60,546 bases of DNA from CAZPBN01 sp964584935 (lineage in GTDB: Bacteria > Acidobacteriota > Aminicenantia > Aminicenantales > Aminicenantaceae): contig CAZPBN010000016.1 of NCBI GenBank assembly GCA_964584935.1, positions 1 to 60,546 on the forward strand, read 5' to 3'. The notes beneath the pieces were generated by a model. It saw nothing but the letters and a program-made list of their open reading frames with translations, did not search any database and was not told the DNA's origin. Shown one piece after another: positions 42,288 through 51,485 of the stretch (position 1 is its first letter; every line of letters starts with the position of its first letter). The position numbers and the translations under genes were made by a program.

Positions 42288-43876
42288 TGGATACTGGATT
42301 TATTCAATTCATCGCAGACCGCCTTGCAGAACTGTGGCTCCGAACAGGAGAACACTTGATTCTCATAGGCTTTTCCGCCGGTATGGCTGTCATTATTGGC
42401 ATCCCTCTGGGAATTCTTGCCTCCAGATATACAAAAATACGCGGAGCCCTGCTCGGATTTGTTGGTATTCTCCAAACCCTCCCCAGCCTTGCGATGCTGG
42501 CTATTCTTCTTGCCCTGCTTCAAAAAATCGGAACTGTTCCCGCTATCATTGCTCTCACTCTATATGCCTTGCTTCCCATTGTCCGAAACACAATTGCAGG
42601 AATTGAAGGGGTTTCCAATGAAGTCATCGAGGCGGCACGCGGGATTGGAATGACCCGCAGACAGCAGTTAAGGATGATAAAAATGCCTCTTGCTCTGCCA
42701 GTCATTGTGGCAGGCATCAGAACAGCCGGAGTGGTTGGAGTCGGTATAGCCACTCTTTCCGCTTTTATTGGCGCCGGAGGACTCGGACAGTTTATCAACA
42801 GAGGACTGGCTTTGTCTAACACCAGACTCATTCTTCTCGGAGCCGTTCCGGCAGCTTTGCTGGCATTAATCGTTGACTTTTCAATCGGTGCCGCCGCATG
42901 GGCAATGCGTCCAATTCGTCAAAAGGAAAAAAAGACTCTGAAAGGAAAGCTTAGACCTTTGGCGTTATTTCTTCCACTTGTTCTGGTGATTGTGGGTATA
43001 ATTGCTTATTTAACTAAACCTTCCCAGGCGACCTTCAATAAACAAGAAGACGCACAAAAAAAGGAAACCATCTGCATAGGCACAAAAAACTTTACAGAAC
43101 AGTTTATTTTGGGAGAACTAATGGCTCAACTTATCGAATGTAAAACAAATCTGGAAGTCAGACGTTATTTTAATCTAGGGGGCACTATGATTTGTCACAA
43201 AGCTCTTATCAACGGAGAGATCGATTTATATGCTGAATATACAGGAACGGGCTTGACTGCCATACTGAACCGCCAATATATATCAAATCCTAAAAAGGTG
43301 TATCAAATTATATCCAGAGCCTACTTGGATAAATTCAATGTGAAATGGCTTCAACCTTTTGGTTTTAACAACACTTATGTCATCACCGTCAGTCAAGAAG
43401 ATGCCAAACGTTATGGATGGGAAAAGATATCTGACCTTGCTTCAGAGGCTTCTCATTTAAGCGCCGGATTCACCAGTGAATTTGTGGAAAGGGAAGATGG
43501 ATATCCAAGACTTGTGCACAGCTACGGATTTAACTTTCATGATGTGAAAGATTTTGATCCTTCTCTTATGTATGAAGCCATTTCCAGGGAAGAAGTGGAC
43601 ATCATATGCGCATTTGCTACTGATGGACGGATTGCCGCTTACAACCTTGTGACCCTTGAGGATGACAAAAACATTTTCCCTCCTTACGAAGCAGCTCCTG
43701 TGATCCGAATGGAAACATTAAAGAAACACCGGGAAATACGCACTGCTTTAGAACCTTTATTGGGGCTTCTCAGCAAGGAATCTATGCAAATGCTGAATTA
43801 TGAAGTGGATAAGAAAAATCGAAACTATAAAAAAGTTGCATCTGAATTTTTAAAATCCAAAAACTTGATCAAATGA
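42287..43876 (+). CDS. Osmoprotectant ABC transporter permease-binding protein fusion (OpuBB/OpuBC-like)
   Basis: 529 aa. The N-terminal 220 residues are a binding-protein-dependent permease (LPSLAMLAILLALLQKIG, IEAARGIGMTRRQQLRMIKMPLALPVIVAGIR, the EAA loop) with about six helices. Residues about 265-529 are a periplasmic choline/betaine-binding domain: ICIGTKNFTEQFILGELMAQL, IDLYAEYTGTGLTAIL, and YEAISREEVDIICAFATDGRI. Such fusions are known in this family. Substrate is probably betaine, choline or carnitine. Confidence 0.9.
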   Translation: MDTGFIQFIADRLAELWLRTGEHLILIGFSAGMAVIIGIPLGILASRYTKIRGALLGFVGILQTLPSLAMLAILLALLQKIGTVPAIIALTLYALLPIVRNTIAGIEGVSNEVIEAARGIGMTRRQQLRMIKMPLALPVIVAGIRTAGVVGVGIATLSAFIGAGGLGQFINRGLALSNTRLILLGAVPAALLALIVDFSIGAAAWAMRPIRQKEKKTLKGKLRPLALFLPLVLVIVGIIAYLTKPSQATFNKQEDAQKKETICIGTKNFTEQFILGELMAQLIECKTNLEVRRYFNLGGTMICHKALINGEIDLYAEYTGTGLTAILNRQYISNPKKVYQIISRAYLDKFNVKWLQPFGFNNTYVITVSQEDAKRYGWEKISDLASEASHLSAGFTSEFVEREDGYPRLVHSYGFNFHDVKDFDPSLMYEAISREEVDIICAFATDGRIAAYNLVTLEDDKNIFPPYEAAPVIRMETLKKHREIRTALEPLLGLLSKESMQMLNYEVDKKNRNYKKVASEFLKSKNLIK

Positions 43877-44105
43877 TATAAAAAAAAGATTTTAAACAAA
43901 GGCAAAAGAATTGTTAATCTCAATTTAATATCTGACTTCCTTTGAACTCTCACTTCCCATATGATGCAAAACCGACAAAAAGCCAGCCTATGATTTCATT
44001 ATCTCACTATTTGATAAGTGAAGTTCCGCCAATCTTTCTAAACTGGAACTGCGATATTTTTTTTCAATTTCCCGTCTTAATTAATAAGAGGATTCAAACC
44101 CTGCA

Positions 44106-44852
44106 ATGGCATCGTCCTACAGAAAATACAAATACCCAAGGCTAGATTCAGGCGGACACAGACAAAGACTCAGGGCAAAATTTATGAAAAGCAGGCTCCA
44201 CGGGTTCCTCGATTATGAAATTATTGAACTCCTTTTAACTCTCGGCACTCCTCGAAAGGACTGCAAGTATCAGGCGAGGAAACTTTTGAAAAAATTCAAT
44301 TCTCTTAGAGAAGTGCTTGAAGCTCCGGAAGATAAACTCCAGCAGGTTGATGGAATTGGACCAAATAATGTCTTTGGGATAAAACTCATCCAGGAAGTTT
44401 CCCGCCGTTTTCTTAAAGAGAAAATGATGAATAAACCTTATTACAACTCATCCAAAGAAGTTTTTGACTATCTTTATCATTCGCTTAGAGACAAAGAAAA
44501 TGAAATATTTAAGGTCATTTTTTTGGATGTCAAAAATCGCATTCTGGAAGAAAAGACAGTTTTTAGGGGAACAGTGGATTCCAGCGTTGTTTATCCAAGA
44601 GAAATCATCAAAGATGCCCTCATGTTTAACGCCTCATCTTTACTCTTTGTTCATAATCATCCTTCGGGAGACCCGGAACCGTCCTTAAGTGACAGGGAAA
44701 TTACCAAAGAACTGGTGTTTGCGGCAAGGATTATGCATATAGCGGTTTTAGATCACATAATCATTGGCAACAACAGATATTTTAGTTTTGCAGACCAAGG
44801 ATTGATTATGAATTATAATATGACCTTCCAGAACATGAAAAAGAATATTTAG
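44106..44852 (+). CDS. radC: RadC-family protein (JAB domain)
   Basis: 248 aa. N-terminal helix-hairpin-helix region (LLTLGTPRKDCKYQARKLLKKF, VDGIGPNNVFGIKLIQEVSRRFL) and C-terminal JAMM metalloprotease-like domain with KDALMFNASSLLFVHNHPSGDPEPSLSDREIT (E-x-HxHPSGD) and LDHIIIG. The family name is historical; its true role is not settled. It lies just upstream of fhs and not far from recA. Confidence 0.9.
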   Translation: MASSYRKYKYPRLDSGGHRQRLRAKFMKSRLHGFLDYEIIELLLTLGTPRKDCKYQARKLLKKFNSLREVLEAPEDKLQQVDGIGPNNVFGIKLIQEVSRRFLKEKMMNKPYYNSSKEVFDYLYHSLRDKENEIFKVIFLDVKNRILEEKTVFRGTVDSSVVYPREIIKDALMFNASSLLFVHNHPSGDPEPSLSDREITKELVFAARIMHIAVLDHIIIGNNRYFSFADQGLIMNYNMTFQNMKKNI

Positions 44853-44902
44853 ATTGAAAAGGCTTGTGTAATCCTTTATTCTATTCCATACAAGGAGGAT
44901 TA

Positions 44903-46576
44903 ATGTCAAATGATAAAAAAATAGCCACAGAAATGGAAATACAGCCCATTGAAAAAATTGCTGCAAAATTAGGAATAGAGGAAAAATATCTGGAAAAATA
45001 TGGAAGCTACAAAGCGAAGATACCGGTTCAGCATAGACTCCATACAAAAAATAAAACAGGAAAACTTGTTCTGGTGACTGCGATGAATCCTACCCCTGCC
45101 GGAGAAGGAAAGACAACAACATCAATCGGACTGGCTGATGCATTCAATGGTTTAGGCAAAAAAACAGTGGTGGCATTAAGAGAACCTTCTTTGGGGCCTG
45201 TATTTGGAATGAAGGGCGGTGCAACCGGAGGAGGATACGCCCAAGTGGCCCCCCGAGAAGAGATAAACCTTCATTTCACAGGGGATTTGCATGCTGTCAC
45301 AGCAGCTCACAATCTTCTGGCTGTCATGGCGGATAACCGGCTTCATTTTGATGGAGCCAGCGGACTTCTCGATTGTCGAAGAGTTGTGTGGAAAAGGGTT
45401 ATGGATATGGACGACCGGGTTCTAAGAAAAGTGGTGGTGGGAATTGGAGGACCTCTTAGGGGCATTGCCCGAGAAACTGGATTTGATATCACTGCTGCGT
45501 CAGAGGTTATGGCTATTTTATGTTTGGCATCTGATCTCAAAGATTTAAAAGAAAGATTAGGAAATATTTTAGTCGGGTATTCTCCCTCAAAAGAACCAGT
45601 CTTTGCCCGCGACCTTAAAGCTGAAGGATCGATGGCAGCTTTGTTAAAGGATGCTATCAATCCCAATCTTGCCCAGACTCTGGAGGGAACTCCAGCTTTC
45701 ATTCACGGAGGACCTTTTGCAAACATCGCCCACGGGACGAACTCTGTGATTTCAACAAAAATAGCTCTCACCTTATCGGATATTGTGGTTACAGAATGCG
45801 GTTTCGGATCAGACCTTGGGGCAGAAAAATTTTTTAACATTGTGGTGCGAACAGGTCAAATTCCTCCTCCTGATACTTGTGTTCTTGTTGCTACCCTCAG
45901 AGCTCTTAAAATGCATGGAGGAATGAAACTCAAACAAGTAGACGAAGAAAATGTCGGCGCGGTTGAAAAAGGATTCGATAACCTCAGCAAACATATTGAA
46001 AATTTACAGGATTTCGGAGTTCCTGTCGTTGTTGCCTTGAATCGATTTCCTTCTGATACGGAAGCAGAGATAAAAAAAATATCAGATTTATGCAAGGATA
46101 AAAAAACCCGATTCGTCATCAGTGAGGTGTTTACCAAAGGAAGCACAGGGGGAGAAGCTCTGGCAAAGGAAGTCCTTTCCAGCATGGAAGAGGATGACCA
46201 TAAATTCCAATTGACCTATTCATCAGAAACCCCCCTTCTAGAAAAAATCGAAACGGTTGCCCGTAAAATTTATGGAGCCGCGGGAGTGGCTATGGAAGGA
46301 AAAATAAAAAGGAAAATTCTCAGGTTTGAAAAAGAAGGTTTTAGTGATTTGCCGATTTGCGTGGCGAAAACTCAGTATTCTCTTTCAGATGATGATCAAC
46401 TTCTAGGGAGACCGGATGACTATACATTAATAGTCACCGACGTCTCCCTCAGTTCAGGAGCTGGTTTTGTTGTTATTTACTGTGGTGATATTATGACTAT
46501 GCCCGGTTTGCCCAAAACTCCTGCTGCTGAAAATATTGATGTCACAGAGGAGGGCACAATCACAGGCCTCAAATAG
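44903..46576 (+). CDS. fhs: Formate-tetrahydrofolate ligase
   Basis: 557 aa from the ATG at 44903 (AAGGAGG at the right distance; upstream starts lack it). LVTAMNPTPAGEGKTTTSIGLADAF holds the P-loop, followed by REPSLGPVFGMKGGATGGGYAQV, INLHFTGDLHAVTAAHNLLAV and ECGFGSDLGAEKFF. It activates formate to 10-formyl-THF with ATP, supplying one-carbon units or working in reductive acetyl-CoA or glycine pathways. The sequence is complete with the usual length. Confidence 0.97.
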   Translation: MSNDKKIATEMEIQPIEKIAAKLGIEEKYLEKYGSYKAKIPVQHRLHTKNKTGKLVLVTAMNPTPAGEGKTTTSIGLADAFNGLGKKTVVALREPSLGPVFGMKGGATGGGYAQVAPREEINLHFTGDLHAVTAAHNLLAVMADNRLHFDGASGLLDCRRVVWKRVMDMDDRVLRKVVVGIGGPLRGIARETGFDITAASEVMAILCLASDLKDLKERLGNILVGYSPSKEPVFARDLKAEGSMAALLKDAINPNLAQTLEGTPAFIHGGPFANIAHGTNSVISTKIALTLSDIVVTECGFGSDLGAEKFFNIVVRTGQIPPPDTCVLVATLRALKMHGGMKLKQVDEENVGAVEKGFDNLSKHIENLQDFGVPVVVALNRFPSDTEAEIKKISDLCKDKKTRFVISEVFTKGSTGGEALAKEVLSSMEEDDHKFQLTYSSETPLLEKIETVARKIYGAAGVAMEGKIKRKILRFEKEGFSDLPICVAKTQYSLSDDDQLLGRPDDYTLIVTDVSLSSGAGFVVIYCGDIMTMPGLPKTPAAENIDVTEEGTITGLK

Positions 46577-46692
46577 AATCAAATGATCCAATATAAATGT
46601 TTACACTGTCATTCCAATATGATAAAAAAGACTAAGACAACAACTGAAAAGGAAAAAGCCGCCAATAAATTCTATCTCTGTTTTTTTGGTTT

Positions 46693-46717
46693 CTAACAGT
46701 TTGTATCGAACTGTTAG
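46693..46717 (+). promoter_or_regulatory. Perfect 25-base palindrome upstream of recA
   Basis: CTAACAGTT - TGTATCG - AACTGTTAG, nine-bp perfect arms and a 7-base centre, 30 bases before the recA start codon. It has no T-run, so it is not a typical terminator of fhs. A LexA-type SOS operator is an attractive reading given the gene controlled. Confidence 0.5.
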
Positions 46718-46746
46718 TCAGTATTATCACTCTTGTGGAGGATAAA

Positions 46747-47802
46747 ATGAATGAAGAAGATAAAACTCAACAGCAAGCATCAAAAAATAAAGCCATAGAA
46801 GCTGCTCTTTCCCAGATTGAAAAGCAATTTGGGAAGGGTTCGGTTATGAAGCTTGGCCAGAGAAGTGCTGCCGTTGAAATACCTGCTATCCCGACAGGTT
46901 CCATTGCTTTTGATCTTGCCCTGGGGATAGGTGGATTTCCGCGAGGGAGAGTGGTTGAACTCTATGGCCCGGAAGCCACAGGCAAGACAACTTTAGCTCT
47001 TCATGTCATTGCTGAAGCTCAAAAACAGGGAGGACAGGCAGCTTTTATTGATGCTGAACATGCTTTGGACCCCACCTATGCATCAAGTGTGGGAGTGGAT
47101 ATAGATAATCTTCTCATCTCTCAACCGGATTTTGGAGAACAGGCATTGGAAATCGCAGAGGTTCTGGTCCGGAGTGGAGCTGTGGATGTGATTGTTGTGG
47201 ATTCCGTTGCGGCATTAGTCCCAAAGGCAGAATTGGAAGGGGAAATGGGAGATGCTCATATGGGACTTCAAGCAAGGCTTATGTCTCAAGCACTCCGAAA
47301 ACTCACCGCCATTGTGAGCCGGTCAAAAACATGCTTTGTATTTGTGAATCAAATAAGAGCAAAAATTGGGTTCTTTCTAGGTCGACCGGAAACAACCACT
47401 GGAGGAAGAGCTCTGAAATTCTACTCATCCATGAGGATTGAAGTAAGAAGAGTTGCTTCCTTAAAGGATGGCGATGCCAATATTGGAAATAAAGTCAAAG
47501 TGAAAATCTTAAAAAATAAGATGGCGCCTCCTTTTAGAGAAGCTCAATTTGATATCATCTATGGCGAGGGAATTTCAAAAGAAGGGGATTTGATCGATTG
47601 TGGAATCGAATACGGTTTTATCGAAAAAACAGGCACCTGGTATTCCTATAAAGGAGAAAGGCTGGGGCAGGGAAGAGAAAATGTCAAAAAGGTTCTGGCA
47701 GAGAAACCAGAAATAGCAGCTCCGCTGGATAAGGAAATTCGAGAAAAGGTCAGACTTTCTCCTCCTCCTACCAAAAATGATGAAAAAACTGATAAAGACT
47801 AA
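46747..47802 (+). CDS. recA: Recombinase RecA
   Basis: 351 aa from the ATG at 46747 (a GTG lies four codons earlier, inside the ribosome-binding site GGAGG). Standard RecA: QIEKQFGKGSVMKLG, Walker A GPEATGKTTLALH, DAEHALDP, Walker B VIVVDSVAAL, L1 GDAHMGLQARLMSQALRKL and L2 FVNQIRAKIGFFLGRPETTTGGRALKFY. It coats ssDNA for homologous repair and activates LexA. The gene ends one base before the convergent deacetylase gene. Confidence 0.98.
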   Translation: MNEEDKTQQQASKNKAIEAALSQIEKQFGKGSVMKLGQRSAAVEIPAIPTGSIAFDLALGIGGFPRGRVVELYGPEATGKTTLALHVIAEAQKQGGQAAFIDAEHALDPTYASSVGVDIDNLLISQPDFGEQALEIAEVLVRSGAVDVIVVDSVAALVPKAELEGEMGDAHMGLQARLMSQALRKLTAIVSRSKTCFVFVNQIRAKIGFFLGRPETTTGGRALKFYSSMRIEVRRVASLKDGDANIGNKVKVKILKNKMAPPFREAQFDIIYGEGISKEGDLIDCGIEYGFIEKTGTWYSYKGERLGQGRENVKKVLAEKPEIAAPLDKEIREKVRLSPPPTKNDEKTDKD

Positions 47803-48846
47803 CTATTCTTTTATTTGTCTCTTTGCATACCGTGCAATCGATTCATGGGTTGCAAACAAAACTCTTTTGTAGGTCAAAATATGCTGAATGAGTTTTTCAA
47901 GCATAATGATTCTGCTTCGATGACCAATATATTTAGGATGCATGGTTAAAACAAAAATAGTTCCTTCTTGATAGGCTTTTTCAAATTCTTCCTTCCATAT
48001 GGAATAGACATCATCTGGCTTTATATGGGGGCGGATGCTGGAATACCTGCTGAATCCAAAATAGGGATAGTCATCCATAAGCCATTCAACAGGAAGCTCC
48101 ACAACTCCGGTTGGAATCCCATTTTCAAGAATCTCATAAGGTCTATCATCTGCCATAAGACTGGAATCATAGAGGAGACCCATCTCTTTTATTATTTTGA
48201 GGGTGGCCCCGCTGAAATCCCAGGAAGGAGTTCGAATTCCTACAGGAGCCTTGCCGGTTACTTCTTTGAGGGTTTCAAAAGATTTTTTCATCAATTCTCG
48301 TTCTTCTTCTTCACTGAGCTGGGAATTTTGTTCATGAATCCATCCGTGCATTCCAATCTCATGTCGTCCCTTTTCCATAATCATTTCAATTTCATCGGGA
48401 TGAAGGAGAGCTGTGACGGCAGGCACAAAAAAGGTTGCAGGAATCCTGTATTTATCAAGAAGAGCGAGAATCCTTGGGATGGCAACCCGGGCAGAATATT
48501 CTCCCTGAGAAAAAATTCCTGGGGATTCTATCTCATCTCTCAAAGCATTGGTTTCCGCATCAAAATCAAAGGAAAGAGCAACAGCCACTCTGGCTTCGCC
48601 TGGCCAGCTGTCGGGAGTGAGGTTATCGCCAGCTCGGACCTTTTCGACCTTGGACTTTATTTGAGCAAGATTCAATTCCCAAGGTTTGGGCTTGACAGGT
48701 TCTTCCTTTGTTTCCTCAGCTTTTTCTTCTTGGGTTTCTTCCTTCATTTCTTCTGACGTCTTTCCTTGAGTCTCTTCCTGCTCGAAAGTAAACGCTGTTG
48801 TGAATACAAACATTAAGCAAAATAAAACTATTAAAGATTTTTTCAT
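47803..48846 (-). CDS. Secreted polysaccharide deacetylase-family protein
   Basis: 347 aa. Signal peptide MKKSLIVLFCLMFVFTTAFTF, then a glutamate/threonine-rich linker (about 25-55), then a NodB-type domain: VAVALSFDFDAETNALRDE with the catalytic D-D pair, FFVPAVTALLHPDEI, HEIGMHGWIHEQNSQLSEEEE with the metal H-x-x-x-H, RTPSWDFSGATL and LTMHPKYIGHRSR. Relatives hydrolyse N-acetyl or N-formyl/amide bonds in glycans or peptides. The stop is adjacent to the recA stop, so transcripts converge with no spacer. Confidence 0.86.
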   Translation of the reverse strand: MKKSLIVLFCLMFVFTTAFTFEQEETQGKTSEEMKEETQEEKAEETKEEPVKPKPWELNLAQIKSKVEKVRAGDNLTPDSWPGEARVAVALSFDFDAETNALRDEIESPGIFSQGEYSARVAIPRILALLDKYRIPATFFVPAVTALLHPDEIEMIMEKGRHEIGMHGWIHEQNSQLSEEEERELMKKSFETLKEVTGKAPVGIRTPSWDFSGATLKIIKEMGLLYDSSLMADDRPYEILENGIPTGVVELPVEWLMDDYPYFGFSRYSSIRPHIKPDDVYSIWKEEFEKAYQEGTIFVLTMHPKYIGHRSRIIMLEKLIQHILTYKRVLFATHESIARYAKRQIKE

Positions 48847-49012
48847 TTAATCCTCCGCGTTTTTGTAGACTTAAAATCTATCATTTGGACTTTTCACCCA
48901 TACTGATGCCATATTTATTTATTATAAATTATAGCTGTTTTTCTATCATAATTTAACCGAAAAAATCAAGTGGTTCTTAATTAGAAACTTTCCCCAAAAA
49001 TTTTTTAGAGAT

Positions 49013-50428
49013 TTATAAAATGAAACCATGAATAAGAAGGAAACTAACCGTTATAGCGGCAGCTATCAATGCATAAGGAAGTTGAGTCCTGACATGATCT
49101 ATATGGCCTGTTGCAGAAGCCATAGAGGATATAATGGTTGTGTCAGAAATCGGAGAGCAATGGTCGCCGAATACTCCTCCTCCCAAAACGGCTGCAATTG
49201 TGAGAGCCGGATGGAGGCCTATGATGTTTATCATTGGAACAGCAATCGGGATCATAATTGAAAAGGTCCCCCAGGAAGTGCCGGTTGAGAAAGCAATAAG
49301 GCCTGAAGCTACAAAAATGATAGCAGGAAGCAAACCGGGATTCACCGAAGATTTGGCAACCTGAGCCACAAAAATCCCAGTGTCCAAAGCTTCGCATGTA
49401 TCCCCGATTGCAAAAGCCAGTAACATCAAAAAAGCAAGAGGAACCAGACCGGAAACTCCTTTTAAAAAAAGGTCTCCTATTTCTTTAACCTTCATTATCC
49501 CTTGGATTCTGTACATAAAAGCAGCTACCATCAGCGCAATAACGACTGACCAAAGCACAGAAAGCGAGCCTGATCCTTTCATAAGATTTCCTTTTCCTGT
49601 TATTATCATAACCACAGGCATCATAATAACCATTGTCACAATAGGCAGAACCATATTGACAGGACGCAAAGGAATTTTCTTTTTTTCCTTTGTTATTATG
49701 ACATCATGGGAAATCAAAGGACTGACTCCTTCCCGGAGAACCTTCCCTTCCTCCTTGACTCTCCTTTCAGCTTTTTTCATTGGCCCTATATCCTTTCCAG
49801 TCAAAACAACCAGCAGAACCAACGCAATGGCAAAAATGGCATAAAAATTGAAAGGGATGGAGGTGATAAGGACTTTGACAGGATATTTGATTCCCTGGGA
49901 AGCAAGGAGGCCCAAAATAAAAGCTCCCCAGGCATTTAAAGGGAAAAGAATGCATTTGGGTGCAGATGTTGAATCCAGAATATAGCTTAATTTCTCCCTT
50001 GAGATTTTAAATTTATCAAAAAGAGGTCTGGTGGTGGCACCTGATACAAGAACACTTATGTTTGACTCTATAAAAATGATAAAACCTATGAACCAGGCAA
50101 GAAAGCTGGTGGACTTTCTGGAATGGATAAGGCGTTTTTTGGTTACCCATTTTATAAAACCCTTCATGCCTCCGGAATATTGAGTGAACGTAATGATAGC
50201 TCCAATCATAGCACTGAAGATGATCACTCTGAGATTGTCTTCATCCTTAAACACATTGATAAGGGCATTAAAGGTATCAATGGTTCCATATATGGGATTC
50301 CACGAATTGACAATAGTCCAGCCTAACCAGATCCCCACCAAAAGGGATGAATAAACGTATCTAGTGGAAATAGCTAGAATGATTGCCAGTAAAGGAGGAA
50401 GAAGTGAAAGCCATCCATAAGTACCCAT
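49013..50428 (-). CDS. NhaC-family Na+/H+ antiporter
   Basis: 471 aa with 11-12 hydrophobic helices. GTYGWLSLLPPLLAIILAISTR, TSTSFLAWFIGFIIFIESNISVLVSGATTRPLFDKFKISREK and FSTGTSWGTFSIMIPIAVPM match the NhaC/NSS family; GDHCSPISDTTIISSMASA is a typical C-terminal motif. It exchanges sodium for protons (or organic acids/amino acids) across the inner membrane. Located between the deacetylase gene and the 59-bp tandem repeat. Confidence 0.88.
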   Translation of the reverse strand: MGTYGWLSLLPPLLAIILAISTRYVYSSLLVGIWLGWTIVNSWNPIYGTIDTFNALINVFKDEDNLRVIIFSAMIGAIITFTQYSGGMKGFIKWVTKKRLIHSRKSTSFLAWFIGFIIFIESNISVLVSGATTRPLFDKFKISREKLSYILDSTSAPKCILFPLNAWGAFILGLLASQGIKYPVKVLITSIPFNFYAIFAIALVLLVVLTGKDIGPMKKAERRVKEEGKVLREGVSPLISHDVIITKEKKKIPLRPVNMVLPIVTMVIMMPVVMIITGKGNLMKGSGSLSVLWSVVIALMVAAFMYRIQGIMKVKEIGDLFLKGVSGLVPLAFLMLLAFAIGDTCEALDTGIFVAQVAKSSVNPGLLPAIIFVASGLIAFSTGTSWGTFSIMIPIAVPMINIIGLHPALTIAAVLGGGVFGDHCSPISDTTIISSMASATGHIDHVRTQLPYALIAAAITVSFLLIHGFIL

Positions 50429-50747
50429 CGTAAGTCTTTAGTCAAGCAAACCTTATATCATTGGAAAAATCTTATGTCAATAAAATTTGAAATTTGCGTA
50501 AATTTGCAGCTTGGCTGAGATAAATCATTACAATCAAATGATTTCGTATATTCGTTCTAAATTTGCAGCTTGGCTGAGATAAATCATTACAATCAAATGA
50601 TTTCGTATATTCGTTCCCCTGGAGTATTTTGCTTAGAATTTATTTTTTGGGCAAAAATTTAGCTTTAAGAAAGAATACTCTTAAAAAATTTAAAGGTAGC
50701 GATAATTCGCATTCTTATCTAATCTAAGAACAGAAATAACTAATATC
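50429..50747. other. Non-coding stretch with tandem repeats
   Basis: No gene. It holds a perfect 2-unit tandem repeat of 59 bases at 50499-50616 and is otherwise AT-rich. The 3' end of the truncated penicillin acylase gene follows. Confidence 0.6.
50499..50616 (+). repeat. 59-bp perfect tandem duplication
   Basis: Unit 1 is 50499-50557 and unit 2 is 50558-50616, identical by eye. Each has AGCTTGGCTGA (50508-50518, 50567-50577; sites C and D) followed by an 8-bp perfect hairpin AAATCATT-N7-AATGATTT. A fragment of a third unit (AAATTTGCG) precedes unit 1. It resembles a small repeat element caught duplicating. Confidence 0.7.
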
Positions 50748-51188
50748 TTAAAATCTATTTTTTAGGCCTATAATTGTTTTTAAGAATTCTTTTTCTCTGA
50801 AGGCTTTTTTATAACTATATTGTTTTCTTGATGATAAGTCAGCCAAGCTGCAATTCCCAATTCCAAGCTGCAATTCCGCCAAAGCAATTTCCCCAACAAT
50901 TTCTGAGAGCTGTCCAAAAGCATTTCTCCTGGAAAGCTCCATCTGAAACAAGCGGTCTGAGGCATGAAGAAATCCAATGGCGAACAGCACATCTGGAAAA
51001 GAATTGGCTTCAATAAGAGGGATACCATAATCATTTCTTTTTATCAGAACGCTCTCATTCAATTCTTCGGAAACCACAATCTCCCCTTTCAATTGAGGAC
51101 GTGTGCTTCTTAACAACAGATAGACGATCCCTCCTGTTATTATGATAATGATTAAAAAAATCAGCAGAATTTTCTTAAATTTTTTCAT
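50748..51188 (-). pseudogene. Penicillin acylase-type (Ntn hydrolase) gene, 5' remnant
   Basis: About 146 codons from the ATG at 51188 (AGGAGACGGG upstream). N-terminal anchor (KILLIFLIIIIITGGIVYLLL) and the start of the alpha-chain: KRNDYGIPLIEANSFPDVLFAIGFLHASDRLFQMELSRRNAFGQLSEIVGE. Real acylases run over 700 residues and self-cleave at a Ser, Cys or Thr; here homology ends after about 120 residues and the frame continues into AELQLGIGNCSLADL, encoded by two copies of a CAAGCTGCAATTCC repeat (50844-50857 and 50864-50877) and AGCTTGGCTGA site E (50839-50849). Gene is dead. Confidence 0.8.
50839..50849 (-). repeat. AGCTTGGCTGA motif, site E
   Basis: Fifth occurrence, on the minus strand, at the break point of the truncated penicillin acylase gene. 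Confidence 0.55.
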
Positions 51189-51485
51189 CCCGTCTCCTTT
51201 CCGGTCAATATGAATTCCGTAACGACTCCTTATCATTATAAAAGAAAGCAAAAAGGGGTCAAGTTTTTACTTGAGTCTCGATGGTTCAACGAATGCATAA
51301 CATTTCTAATCCTGTTATTGACAGTTGCCTGAGGATTTTATATAAAACAGCCACAATTGAATTAAGAGTGTTTCAAGTGAGACTGGAGAATCAATCTTGA
51401 AAGCTCTGGTGGAATTCAAACAGAGGAAAGACGATTGGTTGTGCGTTAAATAAAAGCTTGATCCCCATAAATCCTTAATAGATCA

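Noticed and set aside
49028..49955. Several minus/plus frames of 60-154 codons inside the NhaC gene.
   Set aside because: Antisense shadows of a highly hydrophobic gene, with poor composition and no family match.
50499..50616. The 59-bp repeat as a minimal CRISPR array.
   Set aside because: Only two units and they are directly adjacent with no spacer between; no cas genes in the window.
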